A DNA stretch of 64,000 nt from an uncultured bacterium. Lineage in GTDB: Bacteria > Bacteroidota > Bacteroidia > Bacteroidales > Rikenellaceae. The position numbers and the translations under genes were made by a program. The notes beneath the pieces are model-generated. The model was given only the letters and a program-made list of their open reading frames with translations, made no database searches and was not told the DNA's origin. Of the stretch, positions 8,292 to 16,942 are shown piece by piece. Where the stretch lies: contig CAJMNH010000008.1 in the NCBI GenBank assembly GCA_905214725.1, forward strand, positions 42,465 to 106,464. Direction: 5' to 3'. Within the stretch, counting starts at the first letter, position 1, and every line of letters begins with the position of its first letter.

Positions 8292-9036
8292 CTATCCATA
8301 GGCATTTTCAGATTTAGATTTTCTTTTCCTTATCGACTCGCCGAACAGTTCAACGCGCAGCGAATGGTGTACGATGCGGTCGAGTACGGCGTCGGCGATG
8401 GGCTTCTCGCCGATCACATCATACCAGTCCTTTACAGGTATCTGCGAGGTTATCATTGTCGAGCGCCTTTGATGCCGGTCTTCGATGATGTCCATCAGTA
8501 TGCCGCGCGATTGTGCGTCGAGCGGCTGCATGCAGAAGTCGTCCAGGATAAGCATGTCAACCCGCTCGATACGCTTCAAGTCGGCCAGTATCGTGCCTTT
8601 AGCCTTGGATATTTTGAGTTGGCTCATCAGTTTGGCCGTACTTGCATACATTACCCGGAAGCCGTCCTGGCAGGCCTTATAGCCGAGCGCTGTGGCCAGA
8701 TAACTCTTGCCCGTTCCTGTCGGTCCGGTAATGATGAGGTCTTTGTGGTCGCGCACGAACTCCATAGCGGCAAGCCGCTCGACCTGATTACGGTCGAGCC
8801 CCGTCGAAGGTATAGTCGACATCATCCAAGGTAGCGTTGTAACGGAACGGGGCGGCTCTGACAGCCCGTTCAACAGCTCTGTTCTTGCGGTTGTCCCATT
8901 CGCTGTGAACCAGGTGCGATACGAACTGGTCCTGGGTCATCTTCTCTTTGATGGTGTTCTCCAGCGAGGTCTTAAAAGCGTCGTGCATGCCGAATAGGCG
9001 CATCTGGCGCAGTTTCTCTAAGGTTTGATTGTTCAT
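8292..9036 (-). pseudogene. istB: IS21-family helper ATPase IstB, frameshifted
   Basis: The N-terminal part (9036 to about 8803, MNNQTLEKLRQMRLFGMHDA) and the ATPase core (GPTGTGKSYLATALGY Walker A, MLILDDF Walker B) lie in different frames. They join cleanly at DVDYTFDG/GLDRNQVERL if one G of the four-base run at 8799-8802 is removed. The intact protein would be about 247 residues. IstB is the AAA+ partner that helps IstA choose and capture target DNA. The stop is at 8292. Confidence 0.85.
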
Positions 9037-9144
9037 TGATTTATTGGTTTTAGTGGATTATTTGTAATACTCTTTACCTCTGATATTTTCATGTTCAGGC
9101 ATATCGGCAGGCTCCCCTGGAAGGTCTATCGCCTCGGATTTATT

Positions 9145-10670
9145 CTAAAGTATATCCTGTATCTCCCGGAAGCTGTACTTGCCGTAGCTGTCAGCCAGTC
9201 GGCAGGCCGCTGCCAGACGGTCGGGCCCCACTTTCCGGGCGAAGTTCAGGATGCCCGAACATATTTTGTTGGCCTGATCCTGATAGCGGGTTTTCTCCAG
9301 TATCCTGCGGATATAATGCTCCACGTCTTCATGTATGGCGGCAGCCTGCTGGATGAACCGCTCGGGCGACCACTCCATCACCGCGCGATGCTTTGGACAA
9401 AGGTGTTCGGTAACGATAGTGTAGCGGTAGTTATGGCGGTCGCGGGTATGATGGGCTATGATGTCGTAGTTGTAGCAGATCTCCACGTCGGCCGCCGTAT
9501 AGGACAACTGTACTTTCTTGCCGATGTAAGTGTGTGGAACGCTGTAGTAGTGGATATCCTCGTGAAGACGCGCATAGCCGTATTTGTCGACCGTAATCAT
9601 GATATGCTTCTTCATCTGGTAACGGATCGGGTTCAGAGGCCCGAGAGCTTCCCGTTCTACATCCTCGAAGTAATCCCGACGGGAGTAGTTGCGCCGCGGA
9701 CGGTTCTGGTTGTTATGTTTCTCAAGAGCCGCACGGATAGCTATGTTAAGTGACCGCAGATCGGGACAGTGTAACGGCTCGATGACAGTAAAGATATCCT
9801 TGTAGGTAAGCTTAACCGCATTCTCGATATGGGCCTTATCCTTGGGGCTGCGGGTCCGGGTAGGATATACCGTCACGCCATAGTGTTCGCCGAACCGCTC
9901 GAACCGACGACAAGCCGAGTGCCATCAAACTTGTTTGGATGGCTGAGGCGCGAAGGAGGAAAACACTGTTAACTCCGTGTTCAGGATCGCTTCATAACGG
10001 CTGGCTTTCGGAACCGCGCTCTTCAGGTTATCCGGAACGATAGCTTTGGGTACGCCGCCGTAATAATAAAAGGCGTTCTCGCAGGCCGAGATAAAGTCTT
10101 CCTTGCGCTGACTCTCGACAGCTTCCACATAGGTCAACAGACTGCATCCCAGGATCGCCACGAACACCTCTACTTCGCGGGGTTGTTCACCCGGAGGGTA
10201 GATCCACAGCTTGCTGCCCGTATGTCCACGAACAGCTTATCCCCTGCCTTATGCTCCATACGCATCGACGGGTTGCTGATGCGTTCGTAGCGACGCAAGG
10301 CGACACGGAACTGCGTCAGACTGTAACCATCCGGATGGGCGGCGCGATAACGCTCCCATTGCTTGTGGCTGGTCATTCCCTTACGCGCCATCTCTTTGCT
10401 GGCAGAAGGAAGAAAAGCCTCAAGGGCGTCTATACGGGGATTGGACTCCACCGGAGTCTCCTCGATGCAGAACAGAGCGTAAAGCTCGGCATCGCTCTTG
10501 GCAAGAAACTCTTCGTAGCTAATATTCAACGAGTTCCATTTGTTTACATACTTTTTTACCGTGTTGCGCGAGGTGCGGGCCATCTCGGCGATAGCCCTTA
10601 AACCCACGCGATCGGTGTACAATCGAATGATCGTGCGTAATTTATTCATTTTCAAAGGTCTGTTAGGCAT
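9145..10670 (-). pseudogene. istA: IS21-family transposase IstA, frameshift plus stop
   Basis: Three fragments make one IstA: an N-terminal HTH part (10670-10170, RTSRNTVKKYVNKW), a DDE middle part (EVFVAILGCSLLTYVEAVES), and a C-terminal part (YPTRTRSPKDKAHIENAVKL and beyond). The first break is a one-base loss at about 10225, where LFVDYTGSKLW is expected. The second is an in-frame TGA at 9925-9927 inside about 65 bases that do not belong to the family, between LNTEL and FGEHYG. No active transposase can be made from this copy. Confidence 0.85.
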
Positions 10671-10762
10671 AGTCTCTGGATTTTGGTTTGCTTTTGATAT
10701 TCAAGCTAACAAAATCCAACTCCTTTTAAACCTCTGAACAACTACTTTTTACTCAAATCACT

Positions 10763-10886
10763 GACTGGGTCAGTTTGCTCCGTTTTAGATGGGTCACTTT
10801 CGACCGTTTTAAGGTGGTCAATTTAAGCCGTTTTTACCGGGTCAATTTCATCAGTCCCTACTGGGTCAATTTTACCGTGTTTTCCA
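10763..10886. repeat. Five GGGTCA-type repeats at 24-base spacing at the IS21 end
   Basis: TGGTCA/GGGTCA hexamers start at 10767, 10791, 10815, 10839 and 10863, exactly 24 bases apart. Most are followed by TTT and a CCGTTTT-like block. IS21-family ends carry multiple transposase-binding repeats upstream of istA, and this array fits that role. It is not CRISPR: the unit is too short and has no separate spacers. The stretch 10889-11087 that follows holds nothing recognisable. Confidence 0.7.
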
Positions 10887-11087
10887 ACATAGTAATTGTA
10901 CGTATTGGAATTTCCACTCATGCTTATTTCTGTTGAACTTGTTATATCATTCTCCAATATCTGATAACATGTGTCATCGACATTTATTTCATGACTGTCC
11001 AACTATGATGTCACACTAATGACATCAATTTTCAATAGAAAAACCTATATCAAGCATTTCTGCAGATATTTGTCCACCAAAGTCAAG

Positions 11088-12239
11088 CTAAACGCTCTTC
11101 TCTGCAATATGAATCGTTCCCGTATTCTTCTCAATTTCATTATACAAAGCTAATCCTTTGGCTGCAAGCAGATATTTCTGTCTCGGATGATTTGGCTTTT
11201 CTGGGTAGAGGACCTTGATAAAACCCTCTTGAAAAGCCGGATTGATATAATTCTCCAAAAATGTCGGACGATGTTTCAGACCGACTTTCTCCATCAATAC
11301 TTTTAACGATAACTGTTCGTTTGACAAAGCTAACAACAAAGCGCGAACTTGTTCGGTTACTTGCACGGCAGGTTGTTCGGTACTTGTACGGTTGATTTGC
11401 TGTATTTGTTCTGCTGTCAGTTCTTCCGGAGCATTAACCACCATATATCGATTCCGCAATTCATTAGTTTCACCCAATAGAAGATTACGAAAGAACCGCT
11501 CCAAATATTCGGAATTACGCATGATGCCTTTTTGCACGTTTTGGTAGTTGGCACGTACCAGCGCATTACGGAAATACCACGAATGATTGGCGAACAGGTT
11601 GTTTGTTACGTCAAAGCCCATAGAACGAAGATAGAGAATCGTGAACACGGCAGTCGTTCGGGTATTTCCCTCGCCGAACGGATGGATTTGCCATAGTCCC
11701 GACACAAACTTGGCTATGTGGCTCACTAATCCATTTCTGTCCACTTTTGAATAGTCGAACTGGCGTTCTTGTTCCAAGTCGTATTCGATCGCCTTGCGAA
11801 GATCGGGCGCGGAAACATACAACACCGTATCACCACGCAGCACCCATTCCTTTTTAGTAATGTTGTAATCGCGGATTTGTCCTGCAAATTTGAATACTCC
11901 GTCAAAAATTCGACGATGAATCGATGTTAACCCAACAAATGTAAAAGCAAAGGTTTTCTCGGTTAGAAGCCGGCGGATGTTGGTTGATGCCGTATCAGCC
12001 TCGTGCATTTCTGCATCTTCGGGCGTATGCGATTCTTTTGACAGATAGTAGCTCCGAATAAGTTGCTCGGCTTCGTCGATCGTAATTTCGCCTTCGATGT
12101 CTTTGCGGGCAGTCTCGATAAGATAATCGGAAGGTTTCAGCCCATCGACAACCTGCAAGCCGATTGCGGTCTGCCATGCATAACCTTTTTCCCGTTTTTG
12201 CGGCTCGCTTTGGCGAATATATTCATCAAAGTTTATCAT
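11088..12239 (-). CDS. Fic-domain AMP-transferase with N-terminal antitoxin-like region
   Basis: 383 residues from the ATG at 12239 (the longer frame would need a GTG at 12266). The Fic motif HPFGEGNTRTTAVF carries the catalytic His and the anion-hole GNxR. The N-terminal DIEGEITIDEAEQLIRSYY resembles VbhA-type antitoxin domains that hold Fic enzymes inactive. The C-terminus holds a winged-helix-like segment (SLKVLMEKVGLKHRPTFLEN). Fic enzymes transfer AMP or other nucleotides to proteins. It is the last gene of the defence operon, 27 bases behind the GIY-YIG gene, so it may act as a toxin tied to that locus. Confidence 0.85.
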   Translation of the reverse strand: MINFDEYIRQSEPQKREKGYAWQTAIGLQVVDGLKPSDYLIETARKDIEGEITIDEAEQLIRSYYLSKESHTPEDAEMHEADTASTNIRRLLTEKTFAFTFVGLTSIHRRIFDGVFKFAGQIRDYNITKKEWVLRGDTVLYVSAPDLRKAIEYDLEQERQFDYSKVDRNGLVSHIAKFVSGLWQIHPFGEGNTRTTAVFTILYLRSMGFDVTNNLFANHSWYFRNALVRANYQNVQKGIMRNSEYLERFFRNLLLGETNELRNRYMVVNAPEELTAEQIQQINRTSTEQPAVQVTEQVRALLLALSNEQLSLKVLMEKVGLKHRPTFLENYINPAFQEGFIKVLYPEKPNHPRQKYLLAAKGLALYNEIEKNTGTIHIAEKSV

Positions 12240-12266
12240 AAGCGTTACAATATCAGATGCCACCAA

Positions 12267-13094
12267 TTATTCCAATTGTTTCCGATAGACGGAATCTAAT
12301 GTATTTCCATCCTTGTCTTTCCAAACAAGCCAACCGTTATTGCTGCTTCCGATGCAGAAATCGGCAGCAGTACTAGGACTTGAAAAAGTTTTATCAGAGG
12401 TCATTATCAATTTAGCGCCTTTGAACATAGTATATTCACGCAACATCTTTTCGCGCTTCTCCTTCCACTTAAACGAAGCCACCATTTTTGGAACAATTAC
12501 ACTCCCTTTTAGCACGGTAAATCCGTCAGAATTGTAAAAGCCCGTTGCATCACAACCTCTTCCTTTAGTATAAAATAAGTGTTCAACCTTGGGTTTAGCC
12601 AAATTGAAAATATTACAACCTATAAAAGACGCCAAAAACTTCACATTCTCGAAAAACTCATCCATTGTATCCAACCGATATTCAGGCAAATTAGGCGCTT
12701 TAGGAACTTGCTTGTTATCGCTCAACACGAAAGTATTCGCTTTTTTCGCAGTAACAATCGCCTTATGCTCCAGATATTGCACATCAGCTTTTGTTAAATC
12801 AGCATCCTTTGATACGAATATGAGTGCCTTTTGCCAAAACAACTTTTTATTGTCATGGTCTTTCACTCGCTCTCTGAAGTTTTCCGTTTCTCCGATATAA
12901 GCCTGAGGCTTAGTCGACTCATCTTCTCCGATCAACATATAAAACGCAGGTTTGTGCAGTTTCCCCTGTTCGTTCAAATAGGCCAAATTTGAACGAGGAA
13001 TCACAAACATCTTGCAAATCTTATTACTTATAAATGCATACTGGATTCCTTGCGGATCTCCATCTATAAGATATGTCGTTATTGTTTTTTCCAT
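12267..13094 (-). CDS. GIY-YIG nuclease family protein with DUF4357-like C-terminus
   Basis: 275 residues. The central GIY-YIG fold reads FYMLIGED...AYIGETENFRERVKDH, with the variant first motif (FYMLIG), the second (AYIGET), a conserved Arg in FRERV, and a downstream Glu in QYLEHKAI as possible metal ligand. The C-terminal part (STAADFCIGSSNNGWLVW) resembles DUF4357. Such proteins are often found with type I-like restriction genes. It sits 2 bases behind the DGNHR/TIR-like gene and is part of the same transcript. The exact DNA target is unknown. Confidence 0.8.
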   Translation of the reverse strand: MEKTITTYLIDGDPQGIQYAFISNKICKMFVIPRSNLAYLNEQGKLHKPAFYMLIGEDESTKPQAYIGETENFRERVKDHDNKKLFWQKALIFVSKDADLTKADVQYLEHKAIVTAKKANTFVLSDNKQVPKAPNLPEYRLDTMDEFFENVKFLASFIGCNIFNLAKPKVEHLFYTKGRGCDATGFYNSDGFTVLKGSVIVPKMVASFKWKEKREKMLREYTMFKGAKLIMTSDKTFSSPSTAADFCIGSSNNGWLVWKDKDGNTLDSVYRKQLE

Positions 13095-13096
13095 AA

Positions 13097-14989
13097 TTAT
13101 ACACCATAATGTTTTTCTAATCTATCAACTAAGCCATCTACAAGTTGTTTGTAATCTTTAAATCGCAACTGAGATAAATTTCTCAAGTTAAACCCTACGA
13201 ATTTATCAATATCTTTTTTCTCTTTATTATGGTCTGTATTTTCTTTATACAGTAATATCATATTAGGAATCATATTGTGAGATTCCGCAACCCCCATAGC
13301 ATAACCAATTTCATGATAAACATTAATATTAGAACTACTCAAATCTGCGATGATTAAACTGCATGATTTAATAGCCTCCAATATTCGATCTTGTATTGAG
13401 AAGGAGCTTGATTCAACAGTCCTATCAATACGAATAGGGGTTGCATTTAGATGAATACTCTTATGCTTCTCATTGAATTTTTCTATAGCTCGTGTTATTT
13501 TTTCATATATTAATTCGCTTTGAGAATCTCCGAATTGCATAGATATGAAAATCTCATTTTTCTTTGCTTGATATATTTGTTCAAACATCATGATAAGATT
13601 AGTCGCAGAATCTTTGGACAAATCATCAGGCTCGGTTACTTTATTTATACCATTGCGTTCTGCCCAATCGATAAATGCCTGCATTTGCATCTTATCTAAA
13701 ATCGTATAATAAACAAGAGCGCATAAAAACGCAATGTTGCCAAGAGCATCTCGATTAAATGATCTATATACTCCTACTAAAGACGTAAGAGCTTCTAATA
13801 TTATAGATATATTCTCACAATTTTTTAGATAACGTCGAAGATTAGTCGCCTTATATTCTAAATGGGCTATTTTATACTCCAAGCCTTTATGATCATTTTG
13901 CTTAAGTTTTAATTCCTCTTGAAATTGGCTTATTGCTAATTTAAGCTTTTTGTATATGGTCATTTTCTCAAAGTCAGGCTTCTCAAATTCAATTTTCTGG
14001 ATTTCATCGAACTTTGCCTTGATAATCTTCTCTAAGATATTTATTTCATTTTGGGCGTTGGAAATATCCCTTCTCGTTTTCTTTAAATCAAGTACCCATT
14101 CTTTCCTTTGTGGATAAAGAGTTTCCTTTTGAGAGATAAGTAATCTGGCAATGGATAAACACGTTGTCCTATAATAAGAATTAGAGTCATCATTATTGCT
14201 TTTAAGCCAAGGGATAGTGTTAAATTGTCCTGTTTTAACAATTTCAATAAGGTCTAAAGCTAATGGATATTCATACCCTAATTTCTCTTTATCAAATGCA
14301 TTAAGTTCAGATATAATTTTTAGACTAGCTTCTTCTCGTAGAGGTAGTGCTTTAAAATTTATATCATGAAAAATTTTAGCTTCAAAATTGTCTGCATCTT
14401 TTGCATCTGAGAGTATAATCGTAAACGGGACAATCTTGTCCGATATGCCTTTTTTGAATAGGCGAGCTTGGTGATCTAGCCACCCTTTTATTTTTTCAGG
14501 ATCAGTTTCGTCTTTTATTGCGTCTCTATTAGTTACAAACTGATGCCACCAAGAAATATCAGTGATTGCTTTATCAAAAGGTTCCAACCTGTGATTACCA
14601 TCAACTCTTAGCAGTTTATCTTCTTCTGTAGGATTTATTATCTCAATATACGCATGTCTTGCTCTATCTCGTCCTATAGGTAATCTTTCACTTAAAATGC
14701 GAAGCCCTTTAACAAATTCACTACTATTTTTACTGACATCTTTATTGTCACCAATGCTTCTAAGCAATCCTTCATAATCGTTAACTCGACAGGCTAAGGT
14801 TATTTCAGGGAAATACGACTTCAAATCAGCTAAATAGTTTACTATATCAACCTTATGCTGATTATTAGCGTCTCGTTGATATGAGTCTGGCTTTTTTGAT
14901 ATTCTTGCAAGACTTAAAATGGGGGCAAATCCACGCAGTACAACGTAAGTCCCAAATGCACTGTATATGATTCCTTCTAATTTTGCCAT
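13097..14989 (-). CDS. DGNHR (DndB/ParB-like) – coiled-coil – TIR/deoxyribosyltransferase-like fusion
   Basis: 630 residues in three parts. Residues about 1-250 resemble the DGQHR/DndB group: SYQRDANNQHKVDIVNYL, then DGNHRLEPF at about 148. Residues about 300-400 are a long Lys/Glu-rich coiled coil. The C-terminal 150 residues form a Rossmann-like domain: EIFISMQFGD, an IQDRILEAIKSCSLIIADLS strand, and the NVYHEIGYAMG motif with the Glu typical of nucleoside 2-deoxyribosyltransferase and TIR-like NAD-cleaving domains. No signal peptide is seen. It lies 20 bases behind the membrane protein and shares the operon with the restriction genes. I infer a sensor plus nucleotide-hydrolysing effector; the domain calls come from motifs only. 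Confidence 0.55.
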   Translation of the reverse strand: MAKLEGIIYSAFGTYVVLRGFAPILSLARISKKPDSYQRDANNQHKVDIVNYLADLKSYFPEITLACRVNDYEGLLRSIGDNKDVSKNSSEFVKGLRILSERLPIGRDRARHAYIEIINPTEEDKLLRVDGNHRLEPFDKAITDISWWHQFVTNRDAIKDETDPEKIKGWLDHQARLFKKGISDKIVPFTIILSDAKDADNFEAKIFHDINFKALPLREEASLKIISELNAFDKEKLGYEYPLALDLIEIVKTGQFNTIPWLKSNNDDSNSYYRTTCLSIARLLISQKETLYPQRKEWVLDLKKTRRDISNAQNEINILEKIIKAKFDEIQKIEFEKPDFEKMTIYKKLKLAISQFQEELKLKQNDHKGLEYKIAHLEYKATNLRRYLKNCENISIILEALTSLVGVYRSFNRDALGNIAFLCALVYYTILDKMQMQAFIDWAERNGINKVTEPDDLSKDSATNLIMMFEQIYQAKKNEIFISMQFGDSQSELIYEKITRAIEKFNEKHKSIHLNATPIRIDRTVESSSFSIQDRILEAIKSCSLIIADLSSSNINVYHEIGYAMGVAESHNMIPNMILLYKENTDHNKEKKDIDKFVGFNLRNLSQLRFKDYKQLVDGLVDRLEKHYGV

Positions 14990-15009
14990 ACTACAAGCTT
15001 ATTTTATAG

Positions 15010-15579
15010 TCATTCCGTAAAATGGCTTGAATTTCCAATAAGTATTATTTGACTGTTGAAACTGTCTGAAAGTGATAATAAAAGCTCTTTTAACTCAAGT
15101 TTCGAATCTCTTGAGATTTCACTATCAGGTCCTGCTGATTGTATTTTGGTTACAAGAGTAGCTATTTTATTTATACGATCATTTATCTTGTCTGTCGACT
15201 CTGAGGATTTATGCTTTTGTTCAACTTCTGAGGAATTATAATATAAATAAATCGGGTTTAGTCGAGATGGGGCTTCTTTGAATAACTTATCGGATTGTTG
15301 ACATGCAATATATAATCTGGCCATAGCATAGTTTTCACGACCTTCTTGATAGGCATTACAACTCATTTGTAGCATCTTGTAATTGTCTAAGGCCTCCTGA
15401 TACCAGCTCATAGCATTCTCAACCACACTTGTCTTGCGCTCAAAAATCAACTTGAATAATTCTCTTTCAAATCTCTTTTTTTCTTGGCAAGTGTCTATTA
15501 TTTTGGTAATAATCAGCGTTATTAGAAAACTTCCTAATCCGACTGCAGCAGTTACCCCAATCATATAAATATCATTCAT
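15010..15579 (-). CDS. Small single-pass membrane protein of the defence operon
   Basis: 189 residues, family not recognised. One transmembrane helix at residues about 5-27 (MIGVTAAVGLGSFLITLIIT) is followed by a helical, charged cytoplasmic region with no enzyme motif. The start lies 1 base after the specificity-subunit stop and the next gene follows after 20 bases, so it is surely co-transcribed. A membrane anchor or partner for the next protein is the simplest guess. Confidence 0.6.
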   Translation of the reverse strand: MNDIYMIGVTAAVGLGSFLITLIITKIIDTCQEKKRFERELFKLIFERKTSVVENAMSWYQEALDNYKMLQMSCNAYQEGRENYAMARLYIACQQSDKLFKEAPSRLNPIYLYYNSSEVEQKHKSSESTDKINDRINKIATLVTKIQSAGPDSEISRDSKLELKELLLSLSDSFNSQIILIGNSSHFTE

Positions 15580-15580
15580 A

Positions 15581-16942
15581 TCATCTTAATATCATTTTTT
15601 CTATTGTTTTTTTTGCATTCTCTAAGATTGAAGAACCCTCGTTTCCAATAGCCTCTGCTTTAACTCGTATATTTTGAATTTCATTGGCAATAGCAGTTTG
15701 TGTCTCTATCTTTTCAGGAATAGGAATTAATATCGAGGCAATTTCTTCCAAATTAATATTTGCTCGAGCAACGGGTCGTTTTAGTCTATCTAAATTCAAT
15801 TGTCCGATTGATGATTTAATCAATTCCTTTACATATTCAGGATCATATCCATCTTTCAGCCGCACCAAAGCAATTGCTTGATTTATGTTTGCTTCTTTAT
15901 CGGAGTGATAGATACCTACTTGTCCGATCGTAGCTCCGACAATGGCAATCATAATGTCATTATCATAAACCTTAGAGGATTTCATTTGCTTATTATGGAT
16001 CTCTGGCTTAATATATAATAGCTCGTCAAAATTGATATTCCCATTGATATCAATATCACCACTTCTAATAAATGCAATTCCACTCTGAACGTCTGTATAA
16101 GCATCTCCGCCGGCCTTGGGAGTAATACCACTCGTAATCAAAACCGAGATATCACCAAGTTTCTTTAACGGATATTTTGATTTGGCTAATTCTGCAAATG
16201 CTTTCTCAAAATATGGGTTATGAAAATATGGATCATATCTTTGACCTATTAATTTTGATATAGGGATAAAATATTTTGTTTCCGAGAAATGACTTCTCTC
16301 AGGTAGTTTAATTCCTAAATGTTGAGTTACAGTATTATCAATACTTTTTAATAATTCTTTTGCCTCTTTATCCTTTTGTAATTTCGCATTTTGGGCAGCA
16401 GTATAGATATCAACTATTTTTTGCTGAAAAGTTGGAGATGGATATGGGATTAAAAGATTCTCAATATCTGAAGTTTGTAATCTTGGCAAAGTATTGCCCG
16501 TTACCAGATGTTTGGTTTGTGCAATAATAATGTTGGAGCGTAATATTATCGCTAAATATTCTGGTAATATATTTGTCGCCTCAAGTATATAAAACTCCGT
16601 AGAACTTTTCCCTGAGAATTCGGCTAAATATACCTTATTTAAATATGGACGTAACTTCGAAAATAATATATCTCCTTTTTTAAAGACTGCAGCTGTTGAT
16701 ATTGAATCTTTTATTCCTGGGATATATTCGCCAGTTCCACTTGTGATATTTTCAAGCCCAATATAGACGTCTTCAATATTTAAGCAGGTCGTTACTGTTT
16801 TTGCATTTTTTGTAACTTCTTTTAACTTACAACAAGTAATAGTTTTAAGACGTCGAATCATAGATAGACGTTCAGGATGAAATTGTTGAGCATCTAATCT
16901 ATCTCCGAGACATTCGTCTATATGAATATTATTGATTATCAT
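15581..16942 (-). CDS. Type I-like DNA specificity subunit (HsdS)
   Basis: 453 residues with two target-recognition domains, each followed by a conserved helix. The first half ends PSPTFQQKIVDIYTAAQNAK; the second has FIRSGDIDINGN and ends IPIPEKIETQTAIANEI. It should read the two halves of a split DNA site and bring the nuclease-methyltransferase there. The start overlaps the preceding gene by 14 bases, which shows tight coupling. Confidence 0.9.
   Translation of the reverse strand: MIINNIHIDECLGDRLDAQQFHPERLSMIRRLKTITCCKLKEVTKNAKTVTTCLNIEDVYIGLENITSGTGEYIPGIKDSISTAAVFKKGDILFSKLRPYLNKVYLAEFSGKSSTEFYILEATNILPEYLAIILRSNIIIAQTKHLVTGNTLPRLQTSDIENLLIPYPSPTFQQKIVDIYTAAQNAKLQKDKEAKELLKSIDNTVTQHLGIKLPERSHFSETKYFIPISKLIGQRYDPYFHNPYFEKAFAELAKSKYPLKKLGDISVLITSGITPKAGGDAYTDVQSGIAFIRSGDIDINGNINFDELLYIKPEIHNKQMKSSKVYDNDIMIAIVGATIGQVGIYHSDKEANINQAIALVRLKDGYDPEYVKELIKSSIGQLNLDRLKRPVARANINLEEIASILIPIPEKIETQTAIANEIQNIRVKAEAIGNEGSSILENAKKTIEKMILR

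Larger units (their letters stand above)
8292..10888 (-). mobile_element. Decayed IS21-family insertion sequence
   Basis: It contains istA and istB in the usual order on the minus strand, and an upstream end with a periodic terminal-repeat array (10763-10886). Both genes are disrupted. The matching inverted repeat is not visible downstream of istB, where the sequence passes within 14 bases into the divergent promoter region. That end therefore looks deleted, and the outer borders are approximate. Confidence 0.75.

Noticed and set aside
8292..9036. Programmed frameshift in istB
   Set aside because: IS21 IstB is made from one frame; there is no slippery heptamer with pseudoknot, and istA in the same element is also broken, so decay is simpler.
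10763..10886. Periodic array considered as a CRISPR
   Set aside because: Units are 24 bases in total with no distinct spacers, no cas genes nearby, and they sit at the IS21 end where transposase sites are expected.
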